From positions 219,171,391 through 219,235,390 of the forward strand of contig OU015490.1 in assembly GCA_907164885.2 (NCBI GenBank): DNA of 64,000 nt. The letters are read 5' to 3'. This DNA is from Dolomedes plantarius. Lineage: Eukaryota > Arthropoda > Arachnida > Araneae > Dolomedidae. The notes beneath the pieces were generated by a model. It was given only the letters and a program-made list of their open reading frames with translations. It had not been told where the DNA came from and did not search any database. The position numbers were made by a program, and so were the translations under genes. Below are positions 1 to 10,360 of this stretch, piece by piece (position 1 is the first letter of the stretch; each line of letters begins with the position of its first letter).

Positions 1-102
1 TTGCAGTTTTATATATAGGTTTAATTTAATACCCATAAAACATACTAGTTTGAATTAAATTCTTAAAAAACTTCTATCTCAATCTGTCTAGTGGTCAAAT
101 TT

Positions 103-290
103 TATCTTTTACTGTATTTTAATATTTTTTTGTCAGTTTATTTCGTTGTTATGCACGTGATGCAAAATTAATTTAAAGTATCACAAAAAGAAAAGAAATC
201 TCGTGATCAGCATTTAATAAATTGAATTCTAAAAATTAATCTTTAAAAATTCACCAAAAATCAAAAAATGAGGAAAAATTGAAGAATCAA
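103..290 (-). mobile_element. Helitron family A, internal fragment
   Basis: This stretch matches the middle of the Helitron A copies at 8370-8600 and 46150-46290, including the shared words cgttgttatgcacgtga and cgtgatcagcatttaataaa. Neither terminus is present. It runs directly into another A fragment in the same orientation, so the two look like a degraded head-to-tail pair. The strand is assigned from the TC-to-CTAG polarity of the complete copies. Confidence 0.6.
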
Positions 291-302
291 AAATAAAAAA
301 AA

Positions 303-376
303 TCCGCATTTGCTACGGAGTACATTCAAATTAAATACAACGGGTAATGTATGCAATTAAGGCCAAAAATGAATAA

Positions 377-425
<49 letters not shown>

Positions 426-941
426 ATAATTACAACGGTCAATGTATGCAATTGATGTAAAAACAAAACAAAACAAAGAAATATATTTATAAAAAAATCG
501 GAAGGGATATTTTTACAGACAAAATAATGTAGAAGAAAATATTCAAATGAAATCTAATACAGCATACTAAAGAATATAGTACAGTTAATATAGTACAGCT
601 TGAGGAACATATCTTTTACTGTATTTTAATATTTTTTTTTATAATGTCCAATCGTCTGCCGCATTCGCGAGAAAAAAAAATTGTTTTTGTCTATTTCGTT
701 GTTATGTACGTAACGATAAATTTATTTAAAGTACGAGAAAAAGAAACCACGTGATCAGCATTTAATAAATTAAATTCTAAAATGGAATCTTTAAAAATTC
801 ACCAAAAATCAGAAAATGGAGGTAAAGATTTGAAAAAGATTTCATTTTAAAGGAATTTTTATGATCTTTCTCGGGATGTAAATTTTATAACCCTCAAGTT
901 ATTATTTTTAATGTAAACTTAAAAAAAGTTACTAAAACTTA
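303..941 (-). mobile_element. Helitron family A, partial copy
   Basis: It begins inside the conserved terminal block (gctacggagtacattcaaat) and continues through the A consensus order to about 941, where similarity stops before the other terminus. The CTAG end is missing; the block starts with a variant of the usual cttcgctacggag. A TA microsatellite occupies 379-421, the same place where other A copies carry TA repeats. No coding capacity is seen. Confidence 0.65.
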
Positions 942-2070
942 TCCCCGTACATAGTTTATTTTTTATAGGAAACAGCAAAATTTGGGTTACCCGTGATTTT
1001 TGATTTTCCGTGAACATCTGTGCTTTAGTTTAGAACAAAAATAAAGGGGCATGAATGGCACAGTCATAATACCAACGAATAGTAATGAAGCGTACGTGAA
1101 TACAATAGTATTAAAAAAATTATAAAACGTGGAAAGAAATCTTGAATACGCACCTAGCTTTTTTTGATGAAATAATTTTTTTTTTCATCTTCAGATAAAC
1201 ATCGTGAAGACATTGCTATATTTCTTGCTTTATTGAAAATTTAGGTGAACTTGCAAAAAAAGGAACAATATAAATTTTTTTTTCAAAGTGATAACAATAG
1301 TACCTTATTGGTGAAAACAAGGTTTCTCGGTTTCCAGGACACAAAATTCTTTAAATTTTCTAAAATTTTTTAATTGCATCAAAAAATTTTCTGTTCTTTT
1401 CCACTTAAAATGACGTTTAAATCATGTTTCTATCTTATTAGAACAGGAGATATTAATTTTTTGTTTTGCAACATTCTAATAGCAGCCAATCTTTGTTTAA
1501 ACCTTCAAATGCGATTTTCTGCGTGAGGGATTTTTCACCATTTCACGTCTTTAAATTGTTATAAGTTAAGAACCGTTAAAGATAAATGGTTCAAACCTCG
1601 AACATGTCTTTTTCAATAATTTTACTTTAATCTTGATTCAGCAAATTTGAAAAAATATTTACTTTTGAAAATGTGATTTTTAAAAAATAAGTTACATAAT
1701 TTTTTTTTTGAAATTTTTACTCTAAATATTTTAATTTAAAAAAAATTAATATTTAAAAAAATGCTGAATCAAAATTAAAACTTATATATTTCTGTTTAAT
1801 TAAAGGAAAAAAAATTGAAATTCGACAAATAATATTTCGAGTTATAATGATTTTAAATTCCCCAACTTCTTTAACAAATTTTAAATTAAAAATTTTTTTA
1901 AAAACTTTATGAGAAGTTTTATGATGCGATTTTGTTTACAAATTATATGGTTAACCAACACAAAAAATTCAAAATTTTCCCATTGTATTTCATGCAATTT
2001 TCCCATTGTATTTCATGCTAATTTATCTTTTTATATCGAACCTCCGAAATCTTAAGAACATTTTTTTTTC
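942..2070. other. AT-rich stretch without recognised feature
   Basis: No open frame with recognisable homology, no tandem array and no terminal inverted repeat is visible. The right side probably belongs to the eroded body of the Tigger element whose coding tail starts near 2072, but nothing in the bases proves it. Confidence 0.4.
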
Positions 2071-2071
2071 A

Positions 2072-2572
2072 GTCGACAACTGACTTTTTTAAAATTTTTA
2101 AACCTTTTAAGGATGTTGAAGATACAACGAATGTTGAAGAAGGAAAGAATGTTGAAAAAGAAGATGATGAAGATTTATCTATCGCTATGTGGATAGAAAA
2201 GCACAAAAATTCATCATTTTCAGATTGTGGCATGCAATTGTTCGAAACATGTGATGATGAAGTCATTACATGTGAAAATCCGGTTGATGAAGATATTGTG
2301 GAAGAAAATACAATGAATCATTCTGAAATCGAAGATTCTGCTTCTGATGCTGATGAAGAAGAGCACATAATGACGAAATCTCCACCATCTCAGATTCTAC
2401 AGCAGCGATGAGTGTAGTTAATACGTTTTTGTCTACAAAAACAGTGGAAGAAAGAGTGTTGGAGTCATCTGATCTATCGAACAAAGAAATTCATAAAATG
2501 TTTTTGAAATCGGTATCACGTCAGCAGAAGATTACCGATTATTTCTGCATCAAAACAATGAGAAACAATTAA
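2072..2572 (+). pseudogene. Tigger/pogo-type transposase, C-terminal tail
   Basis: The encoded segment is strongly acidic (runs such as EKEDDED and DADEEEH), followed after a frameshift near 2385 by a tail ending in RQQKITDYFCIKTMRNN and a TAA stop at 2570-2572. An acidic linker plus a terminal Q-x-x-I-T-D-x-F motif, resembling a PCNA-interacting box, is usual for Tigger/pogo DDE transposases, which cut and paste at TA sites in the nucleus. The DNA-binding and catalytic domains are absent upstream. The 3' end of the element, with a matching terminal repeat, lies about 280 bp downstream. The family assignment rests on the tail motif and the terminus; the frameshift and missing domains make the gene dead. 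Confidence 0.6.
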
Positions 2573-2855
2573 GGAAAAAATCAATTTATTTCCATTTGTC
2601 TTCATTATAAGTTAATTTAATTAATAATATGTCAGTTTAATGCAATAGGTTTTAGTCAATTTAATTCATTAATGGTAATTTTTAATAGGTTTTATCATTC
2701 TTTCAGTACATCATTATTGAATATACATAGCAACTAATGAGTTATACATTTTGTGAACTCTAACATTTTTCTTAATGGTTCGGATATAGCGAACCACCGG
2801 ATATAGCGAACAGAACCAGTGGTCCCTTGAAGTTCGTTATAACGGGGTTCGACTG
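2072..2855 (+). mobile_element. Tigger/pogo-like element, 3' half
   Basis: The element ends at agttcgttataacggggttc followed by gactg and then TA (2856-2857). Read on the other strand this is the typical cagtcgaaccccgttataac Tigger terminus. The related string ggatatagcgaaccaccggatatagcgaac lies just inside at about 2780-2813. The left terminus is not found, so the element is 5' truncated. A region of about 170 bp (2620-2800) recurs at 62630-62790. Confidence 0.65.
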
Positions 2856-3337
2856 TAATATCCCGAATTACACGAACTGGGAATTACGCGGTTTTTGATT
2901 TTACCCTTTCCTCCATCTCTAGTTTGACAACGCCATGCTGCTCTATGTTTATGACAACACATGACCTTGCGAGGACGTTAAAAAAAAAAAAAATAACAGG
3001 TCCATAATTTCATAGATACCAATTTAATTCGTTACTTTTTTATAATCCATGTGCAAAATGTATACGGTAGACTACTTTTTAGGATTTTTTAAAGCCATCA
3101 ACATGCATTTTTAAAAATATCTTATACATATGTATAATATTAATATGTAGTACAATATTTTAATTTTAATACAATTATACACCAGTTTAATTTCCTTTAA
3201 ACTGGTGTTTTTGCAAGTTCTTGGTCCTAATTAGACAAAATTTATATCTATATACTAGCTGAAAACCCGTACTTCGCTACGGAGTACATTCAAATTAAAT
3301 ACAACGGTCAATGTATGCAATAAATGCCAAAAAAATA

Positions 3338-4434
3338 CACTGCTCAAAAAAATTAGGGGAGCAAGCAAAGAAGTTGCGAGACAACCACGTATTGGCATAA
3401 AATGGATAGTACACGCGTATCAATGCGCAATACAGAAAAAAAAGACGTAAAAAAATTGGCTGCAGCGTAAGGTATGACATGAGGTCTCAGTATCTCGTCT
3501 GCATACCTTCGGGCCGTCAAAGTACCATTCCGAATGATATGCAGGTCCGTACGTCCACCTATGCTGATTCCACCCCATACCATAAAACCAGCTCGTCTGT
3601 ATTGTGACCTTTCACGAACGAATGTGGGGTTATTTCTAGTGCCCCTTTCCCTCCATACCAAAACACGTCGGGTGTCACACTCCAGACTGAATCGGGACTT
3701 GTCTGTAAACAGCAATTGGCTCCAATCATGTTGCTCCCAATCTCGATGTTCCGCAGACCATCTTCTTCGGGCCGCACGGTGGCGTGAGGTCAACGGAATG
3801 CAGACCATTGGCCTACGTGTATGGAGACCTCCTTGATGAAGCCTATTACGTACTGTTTGGCTGGACACCCTTCGTCCTGTTGCCAGGAGCAACTGTCTTT
3901 GCAGCTGAGTAGCATTGTCTGTTCTGTTTCGACGAGCTGTTAACAGTATATACCGGTCATCAGTTGCTGTAGAGGCGCGTGGTCGACCTTGCCCTGTTCG
4001 ACGTCTAACATTCCCTGTTTCTTGGAATCGATACCACAGCCTTGCAACGACACTTCTGGCGACTCGAACAGCGTCCGCGGCACTATGTTGTGTTTGCCCG
4101 TATTCAAGTCTGCCTATAATACGCCATGCCATGGATTCCGGTAAATCACGTTGTTGAGACATTTTCAAGTCACCTTTTCTCAAAAAGAATAACTGAGCAA
4201 TCGAATTTCATAGTTAAGGCAGTGAAACAGACGTTTCTGCAACATCCCGATTTCCGCCCTTATGTTCTTTTTCTGGTTTTTGACGTCATGAACTTTGATT
4301 TGCATATGAAGTTTTCTTCTTCTGTTTTCTGCTAGGCTTTAAATTATGGATGATTTATTTTATGTTACTTATCGGTGTAAGTATTTGCGTAATTTCGTTA
4401 AAACCACGTGCTCCCCTAATTGTTTTGAGCAGTG
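3338..4434 (-). mobile_element. Tc1-like element 1, internally deleted
   Basis: Terminal inverted repeats begin cactgctcaaaaaaattagg on the left and the mirrored end reads cactgctcaaaacaattagg. Both ends are flanked by TA (3336-3337 and 4435-4436), the Tc1/mariner target. At 1097 bp it is shorter than an autonomous member because the 3' part of the transposase is gone. It lies inside Helitron A1. Confidence 0.9.
3353..4162 (-). pseudogene. Tc1-like transposase, C-terminally truncated
   Basis: The frame, started here at MSQQRDLPESMAWRIIGRLE (an upstream in-frame Met gives seven more residues), contains the paired helix-turn-helix region and a GRPR-type linker (TGQGRPRA). It has the first catalytic Asp in LLFTDKSRFSL, with Lys replacing the usual Glu after it, and the MVWGGIS block. 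After HVIPYAAANFF similarity stops. The second catalytic Asp block (DNARPH type) and the SPDLxPIE block are missing, replaced by unrelated residues up to the stop at 3353. It could not catalyse transposition, although the DNA-binding domain may be intact. Confidence 0.85.
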
Positions 4435-4715
4435 TATATTGTATATTTATAATAAATACAACGATCAATGTATGCAATTGATGTAAAAAAAACAAAAAAA
4501 TATATTTATAGAAAAATCGTAACGGATATTTTTATAGACAAAATAATGTAGAGGAAAATATTCAAATTAAATCTAATAGAATATACAAAAGAATATAGTA
4601 TAGTTAATATACACTGCTGGCCACCCAAATTGCAACACCAAGAAAGACAAGAGATATCACAACAAAATTTTTTTTGTAGATAACATGTTGAAGAAGTATC
4701 AAATGATTAAATTTA

Positions 4716-4918
4716 TACACAGAGAAAAAAAAGTTGGTCGGTGAACTCACTTTGCTGGGTTGAAATCCACTGCACAGTGGAACTCGCTTTTGGTGAGTCA
4801 AACAACCCACATTGGAATGTGGGTCCTACAACCCACTTTCGAAAACGGGTACATTAACCTGCCTTTGTGAGTTTAAAAACTCTTTGAATGAGTTAATTAT
4901 AGCGAGTTGTGTATTGAG

Positions 4919-4965
<47 letters not shown>

Positions 4966-7040
4966 TCATATATATATATACACACATTTAATTATTTTTT
5001 TAATATTATAAGACACAGATCATTTAAAGCTTTGGTAATAATTCCTAGTTCCTGCATTATGTATCTCAGTTTGAAGCGAGTGATTTATAATTTTATTCCA
5101 GACACCTTTATTTGATACTTGCCATCCTGAGAACCATAAATTATATAAAGATGACATTGTTTGCGTTGAATTAAAATGAATCAAATTAGCACTTCTTTAA
5201 TCTATTGAACATTAAAAATATTATCATTAAAAGTTATAAAGCATACTTCACAACTAGTAATAAATACTTACACTTTAAAATTATTTTTATCTTTAACTTT
5301 TGCAGTACATTAGCCTTCATGTTTAAAAGAATTTTCCAAAATGCCTAGTCTGAAAGTGTTTCCATCGAATTTTTTAAATGAAATTTTGTTACCCAAATTA
5401 GATAATCATTTAAATTTTATACAGCTAAAATGACAACTCAGAACAATAACATTAGTTTGTAAAATAAACAAACATCAAATTATGTTTTTAATATTAGATA
5501 AGAAAAATTGCCACTTTACTTTATACATGCCATGAAAATTTTCAAAAACAATCTCCTCCCCTCTCCCTATTCTGAATGAATATTAATTCAATTTGAATTT
5601 TCCAGCTACCTTATTATCATTACAGAATTCCTTCTGTTTTAAGGTGTTTATATAAAGCTAAAATGTATCAAATCTTTAGGAGAATAAATTAGTTTATAAA
5701 CTGACAATTATTAGTATAAAAGGAAAAGAATTCGTGGAATTTTGAATTAGTTATCTAGATAGATCATCATCTGTTACAAGATATTTCTTTTATTTCCTAC
5801 TCTCTTATTTACTTATTCACAAACACACACTTCCACACATAAATGTAATGTATAGCTGAATTTTAAAAACCTGATTTCACGCTCCAGTTTATCCATTTTT
5901 CTAAATTCGACCATGTCAAATGAGTTTATAATTAAATGTTATCGCCAGATGGTATCATCTGTAGATTTGGATTTTAGAATGAACTTGGACTTTCAAACAC
6001 AACTTATATGTACACACAAATAGATATACATACGCATACTACTCGTAGCATTGCATGAAACAAACTGCATGCTTTTACTTTTTTTTCTGTGGTTCTAAGC
6101 TTTTTTAAAATATTGATGAATTATTAATAAAAGTTGTAGGAAGCGCATAACAGGAACACACAGCTCATTAACATCTGTAAAATAAGTTGTTGTCAACCTT
6201 ATTTTTTATAGTGGATATTTAGAAGCTGTGTGTTCCTGTTATATCAGTAGATGTCAAAAATTACTTTTAGAAATCGTATTCTTGTTTTTTTTAAATCATA
6301 AAAATCTATTTATTCATTAAAATTGCACTCAATTAAGAGTTTTCTATGATGAGATTTTTATGTAATGTAAAAATAATTTTAATACATAATGTTTAGATAT
6401 TACATACATGTACGCACACTCACACACACACACACACACACACACAAGCACATGGAAGATTTGCGACAAGAAAAACCTAATATCATGATATGCTCAACCA
6501 TATACAGCTATAATTCATATATGAGTTATATGTTAAACATGCAATAGCTTACGCGATTGTCGCAACTTTAAGCCTTACACAACAATTTCAAATTTAAACA
6601 AATAGCAAATCTTCCGTTAAAAGTCCTCACATTTCTATTGTGTTGAAGTATGCTCTATAATTCGGATTTACATGAAGGATTTTGCATATATTTTAATGTT
6701 CAAAAGATTAAAAATATACTTATATGCACTATAACACGTGGACACTCCGTTTCGTCGACAAGCGCCATTTTTCCTATTTTCCCAGCCAAAAAGCTACTAA
6801 TTGCTTCAAAGTACAGCTTTCGACCCGCTTCCGACCCTCTTTCGAAGAAAATCTCCCGCAGCGCGAGCCAGGGAAACGGGAAAATCTCATCAACCCGCAA
6901 ACAAGATATTCAGCTCGCTTTGGGGTGAGTCGGTGAACACATTAGATAGGTCAGTCGACCCATTTTATTTTCAACCCACATGAAGTGTGTCCGCAAACCT
7001 GGAACTTTCGAAAACTGACCGGCTTTTTTTTCTCTGTGTA
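4716..7040. mobile_element. 2.3-kb TIR element with 11-bp target duplication, possibly MULE-like, non-autonomous
   Basis: Termini are tacacagagaaaaaaaag on both ends in inverted orientation, followed by a related gttggtcgg/gccggtc block. The 11-bp word gattaaattta occurs immediately outside each end (4705-4715 and 7041-7051), and only once at the same place in the relative at 57299-58702. A duplication of 9-11 bp is typical of Mutator-like elements, so that class is suggested but not shown. Related subterminal blocks rich in aaccca and gtgagt lie at about 4733-4915 and 6905-7030. No transposase frame is present. A TA microsatellite lies at about 4921-4960 and an AC repeat at about 6418-6446. 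Confidence 0.75.
6147..6242. repeat. perfect 19-bp inverted repeat
   Basis: Arms ataacaggaacacacagct (6147-6165) and its exact reverse complement (6224-6242) flank 58 bp, which themselves contain a smaller dyad around aataaggt/acctta. It lies deep inside the 4716-7040 element rather than at its ends, so it may be the remains of another small inverted-repeat element. Confidence 0.8.
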
Positions 7041-7048
7041 GATTAAAT

Positions 7049-8119
7049 TTATTCTGAGAAGTTTGGTTCCTGCCAAAATCTGTAGCCAGAGTAGCCGCCA
7101 TTGTTGGAGATCACCGCTGCCACACGCCTCGGCATTGATTCAAAGAGACTTTGGATGAGTTCTTGGGGTACAGCAGACCAAGCAGCTTCCACACGTTGCC
7201 AAAGTTGATCTGCTGTGGCAGCTGGGGATGGAATCTGGGTCAATCGTAGAGCAACCATTTACCACATGTTTTCTATCGGCGAAAGATCCGGAGAGCGAGG
7301 CGGCCAGGGAAGCAATTCAATCTGGCGATTGACGAAGGACCGTTGGACAATGCGTGCCACGTGTGGTCGCGCATTGTCCTGTTGAAATATGGCTGTGGGC
7401 AAGCCCTGAAGGTAAGGAAGGACAACTGGCTCCAACAACTCGGAGATGTAGCGCTGGCTGTTTAAAGTACCGGCAATGCGTACTAGAGGTGTGCGAGAGT
7501 GATATCCAATACCGCCCCATACCATAATACCCAGTGCAGGACTAGTGTGGCGGTCCATAACGCAGCTGTTCAGCATCCTCTCTTCACGGTGTCTCCAGAC
7601 TCGAATGCGACCATCGTGGTGTTGCAGACAGAAGCGTGACTCGTCAGTAAAGACAATTTCATTCCATTCTGCCGTCCACATCCTTCTGTCATCGCACCAT
7701 TGGCGGCGGAGACGTCTGTGGTTCTGCGTCAATGGTAGACAAAGCAATGGACGTCTTGCGGACAGACCACTCTGCTGTAAACGGCGTCGAATGGTACGCG
7801 CAGACACTGGATGATGCGTTACAGACTGCATGTGCTGTGCTATGGTTCGTGATGTGACTGAGCGATCCGTCACTGCCATGCGCACAATTTGCCTGTCATC
7901 ACGTGAAGTGGTGCTCTGAGGTGGATGCGATCGAACACGCCGGTCCGTCGTACCCTCCTGCATCCAACGATCACATATCCGCATTACAGTTGTTTGGTTT
8001 CGTCCAACACGACTACCGATTTCCCTGAAAGATAATCCACAATCTCGGTAGGCCACTATCCTTCCTCTGTCGAACTCGGATACTTGATCAAAAGATGATT
8101 GCTGTTTTCGACGAGGCAT
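7049..8119 (-). pseudogene. Tc1-like transposase (DD34E), one internal stop
   Basis: From MPRRKQQSSFDQVSEFDRGR the frame runs through a helix-turn-helix (FREIGSRVGRNQTTVMRI), the first catalytic Asp (VFTDESRFCL), MVWGGIGY, the second Asp (FQQDNARPHVARIV) and the Glu (SPDLSPIENMW), with 34 residues between the last two acidic residues. A TAA codon at 7256-7258 follows ENMW, where the sister copy has TCC. The normal stop after GGYSGY is also lost (TGA to AGA), so the frame runs on to 7049. Apart from the stop codon the catalytic core is complete, implying recent decay. It lies wholly on one side of the 4716-7040 insertion. Confidence 0.9.
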
Positions 8120-8959
8120 AATTGATCGTTTTTTTGAAAAAAACACAAGAAAAACACAATTGCCGAACTTGAAATCGTCGAAATCTCCAAGCCTTAAATA
8201 GCGCTTTGAAGTGGCGCCACAGGCGCGCGTGATGTGCGTCTGCGTTGAAATTCTAATCATTTGCATATCTCACCTCCGCTAATGTATGTTGCAAATTTCA
8301 TGTTATTTGCATGTTTCCTTCAGGGTGTTGCATTTACAGTGGCCAGCAGTGTAGTACAGTTTGAGGAACATTTCTTTTACTGTATTTTAATATTTTTTGG
8401 GGGATAATTTTCAATAGTCTGCCGCATTAGGAAGAAATTTTTTTTTTATCTATTTCGTTGTTATGCACGTAACGTAAAATTATTTTAAAGTATTACATAA
8501 AGAAAAGAAACCACGTGATCAGCCTTTAATAAATTAAATTCTAAAAATTAATCTTTAAAAGTTCACCAAAAATCAGAAAATGAAGGTAATGAATCGAAAA
8601 AGATTTCATGTTAAAGGAATTTTTCTGATCTTTCTCGCGATATAAATTTTACAACCATCGGATTATTATTTTAAATGCAAACTTTAAAGAATGTTACAAA
8701 AACAGCTTAAAAATTTAATTTTAAAAAATCGAAGAATTTTTCAAAAATCTCTCTTAGTGCACCCACACTATAAGAAGAATCGCTGTGCAAAATTTCAGCC
8801 ATTTTAGGTCCAGCGGTTTTGTCTGTGCTTTTTATGTCAGTCAGTCAGTCAGTTACGGAACTGTTTTATATATTTAGATATGCAAAGTTATACCCCGACT
8901 TACGCGATCTTTCGCTGGTCCCTTCTATCGCGTAACTTCGGGGTATTACTGTATTGAAC

Positions 8960-10060
8960 CCCCACTTATCCAAGTGATAATCGAGAGTTCAGTGCATTTC
9001 GCTCCCCAGCGATGTCAAATTGCTATAATTCGCGAGAAGAATTTTTTGACGGCTTTAAACATATTTTCGAAATTTTTGTTCGAATTTCCAAAACCTCGGG
9101 GTCTGAGAAAACCCAATCTTTCTTCCCGGCGGCTTGTCGAAAGCGTTCTCTTTTTGAACATACAAGAAAGGTGAAGAAAAACCGTGAGTAGATGTATTCA
9201 ATTGCTGCGATTCTCGACTCGTCCTACGATTTTCCCTTTTTTTCCCCTATACCGCGTTCGGAAATCCCCAGCCGCGCGGTAGGTCCCGTTCGCACACGTC
9301 GATAAGTGGCCCTGATCGACGTCTGCCATGTTGGGTAAACCTGTTTCTGAGCTTGAACGATCGCTACAAATTACGCGGGAGTTTGAGGCGGGTTTACATG
9401 TCAGTACAGGCTCGGCCACACAGGAGAAGGAAAATTTGTTGAGAATCCCTCGCTCTCTATCTCGTGCCGTACTGGGAAGGGCCTTCTCGCAAATAGACGG
9501 AAAAAGATGACTTTTTTGGGGTGACTTGAAATGCAAGGGTTTTGAATTTCAGCAGTTGTGTTAAGTTATGACTCGCTAATTCATATCAAAGAAACAGGTG
9601 GTTTTTACCTTTGGCTAGAAAACAAAATTTTGTCAAAAATCTAGATCAAGGCGGGGCAAAAGTTAATACTGCAGATTTTCAGTCCCTGTTTTTACCCTAT
9701 GAGGGGTTCTTTTAGGGGTATTTTATTAATCCCAGATTAACAAATATATGTTTTTGAGCTTTGTTTCTTTTTTTCTCATATCAACATAGATTTTTAGATG
9801 CATACCGGGTAGTCTTCAAAAATTTAAATATTTAAATAGTTAAATTTTTGTTAAGTTTTTAACCTATTGACAGCGATCGCTACAAAATGAATTCTTTTCT
9901 TAAATTAAATTGAAATAAAAAGCGTGAATTTTTTCAAAAGTTCGCGCGCTGCGTTTAATTATCTATTTTAATATGCAGAAAACGGAATTTAAAAATATGC
10001 GTTTGCTAACCTGTGATTAGAAAAAGAAAAGTGACGAACATTGTCTGTAGTTTAACAGGA
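8960..10060. other. unassigned, locally GC-richer stretch
   Basis: Positions 8960-9540 are richer in G+C than the surroundings and hold overlapping short frames on both strands (60 codons plus at 9328-9510, 112 codons minus at 9198-9536). Neither frame shows a family motif. The remainder to 10060 is plain AT-rich sequence. This could be a fragment of a larger Tigger-type element or genuine unique host DNA. Confidence 0.3.
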
Positions 10061-10149
10061 TACTGAAGTTTTGAGAGGTCAAACAATACACCGCTTCAAT
10101 AGTCGTTTCCCTAGTTTAGCAAAAATTCTAGCTGACGAATTTACTAGTA

Positions 10150-10222
10150 AGCCACCAGTGAGGATCGAACTCACGACCCCTGGTTTACAAGACCAGTGCT
10201 CTAACCACTGAGCTATGATGGC
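10150..10222 (-). tRNA. tRNA-Thr(UGU), copy 1, apparently intact
   Basis: Read on the minus strand it folds as acceptor GCCATCA/TGGTGGC (one T-G wobble), D stem GCTC/GAGC, anticodon stem CTGGT/ACCAG with loop CTTGTAA (anticodon TGT, Thr codon ACA), variable GGGTC, T stem GTGAG/CTCAC with loop TTCGATC, and a T discriminator. The internal A box (around TAGCTCAGTGG) and B box (GAGTTCGATCC) are complete. No intron. No strong run of T follows within a few bases, so efficient Pol III termination is uncertain. Confidence 0.93.
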
Positions 10223-10360
10223 GACACCTGCGCACTGCGATTAGAAGATTAATAAAGGAAGATGAAAACAAACAAAACGGTAATAAATAAAATGTTATGG
10301 GATCTAATGTGTCAACAGCTGCGGTCTATTTTTGATGCGATCGATTTTCTTACTCTAAAC

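Larger units (their letters stand above)
4612..8351 (-). mobile_element. Tc1-like element 2, carrying an insertion
   Basis: Ends read cactgctggccacccaaatt and, mirrored, cactgctggccactgtaaat. TA lies at 4610-4611 and 8352-8353. It is the same family as the element at 57299-58702, which serves as its uninterrupted reference. Against that copy an extra 2.3-kb block sits at 4716-7040. The host sequence is Helitron A1. Confidence 0.9.
3255..8878 (-). mobile_element. Helitron family A copy A1, interrupted by two transposons
   Basis: On the minus strand it starts TCTAAATATATAAAACAG (TC complementary to 8877-8878) and ends in CTAG (3255-3258), the TC...CTRR polarity of Helitrons, with no target duplication. 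The body (about 790 bp after removing insertions) carries no protein and follows the same order as A copies at 40-47 kb. Two TA-flanked elements interrupt it at 3338-4434 and 4612-8351. Near the CTAG end a short GC-rich hairpin (GCG/CGC arms) can form; it is weaker than in textbook Helitrons. Confidence 0.65.
2853..8951. mobile_element. possible Tigger-type MITE split by Helitron A1
   Basis: The left piece (about 2853-3254) starts gtaatatcccgaattacacg. The right piece (8879-8951) ends cgcgtaacttcggggtatta plus ctg and TA. The inverse of the right end, cagtaataccccgaagttac, matches the left start with few differences. The pieces flank Helitron A1 exactly, which suggests one short palindromic element interrupted by that insertion. 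The left end overlaps the end of the preceding Tigger terminus, so the true boundary is uncertain. Confidence 0.4.

Noticed and set aside
3534..4157. Plus-strand frames over Tc1-like element 1
   Set aside because: Antisense shadows of the minus-strand transposase.
9198..9536. 112-codon minus frame in a GC-richer patch, considered as a gene
   Set aside because: An overlapping frame exists on the other strand, and no motif, splice site or homology could be seen.
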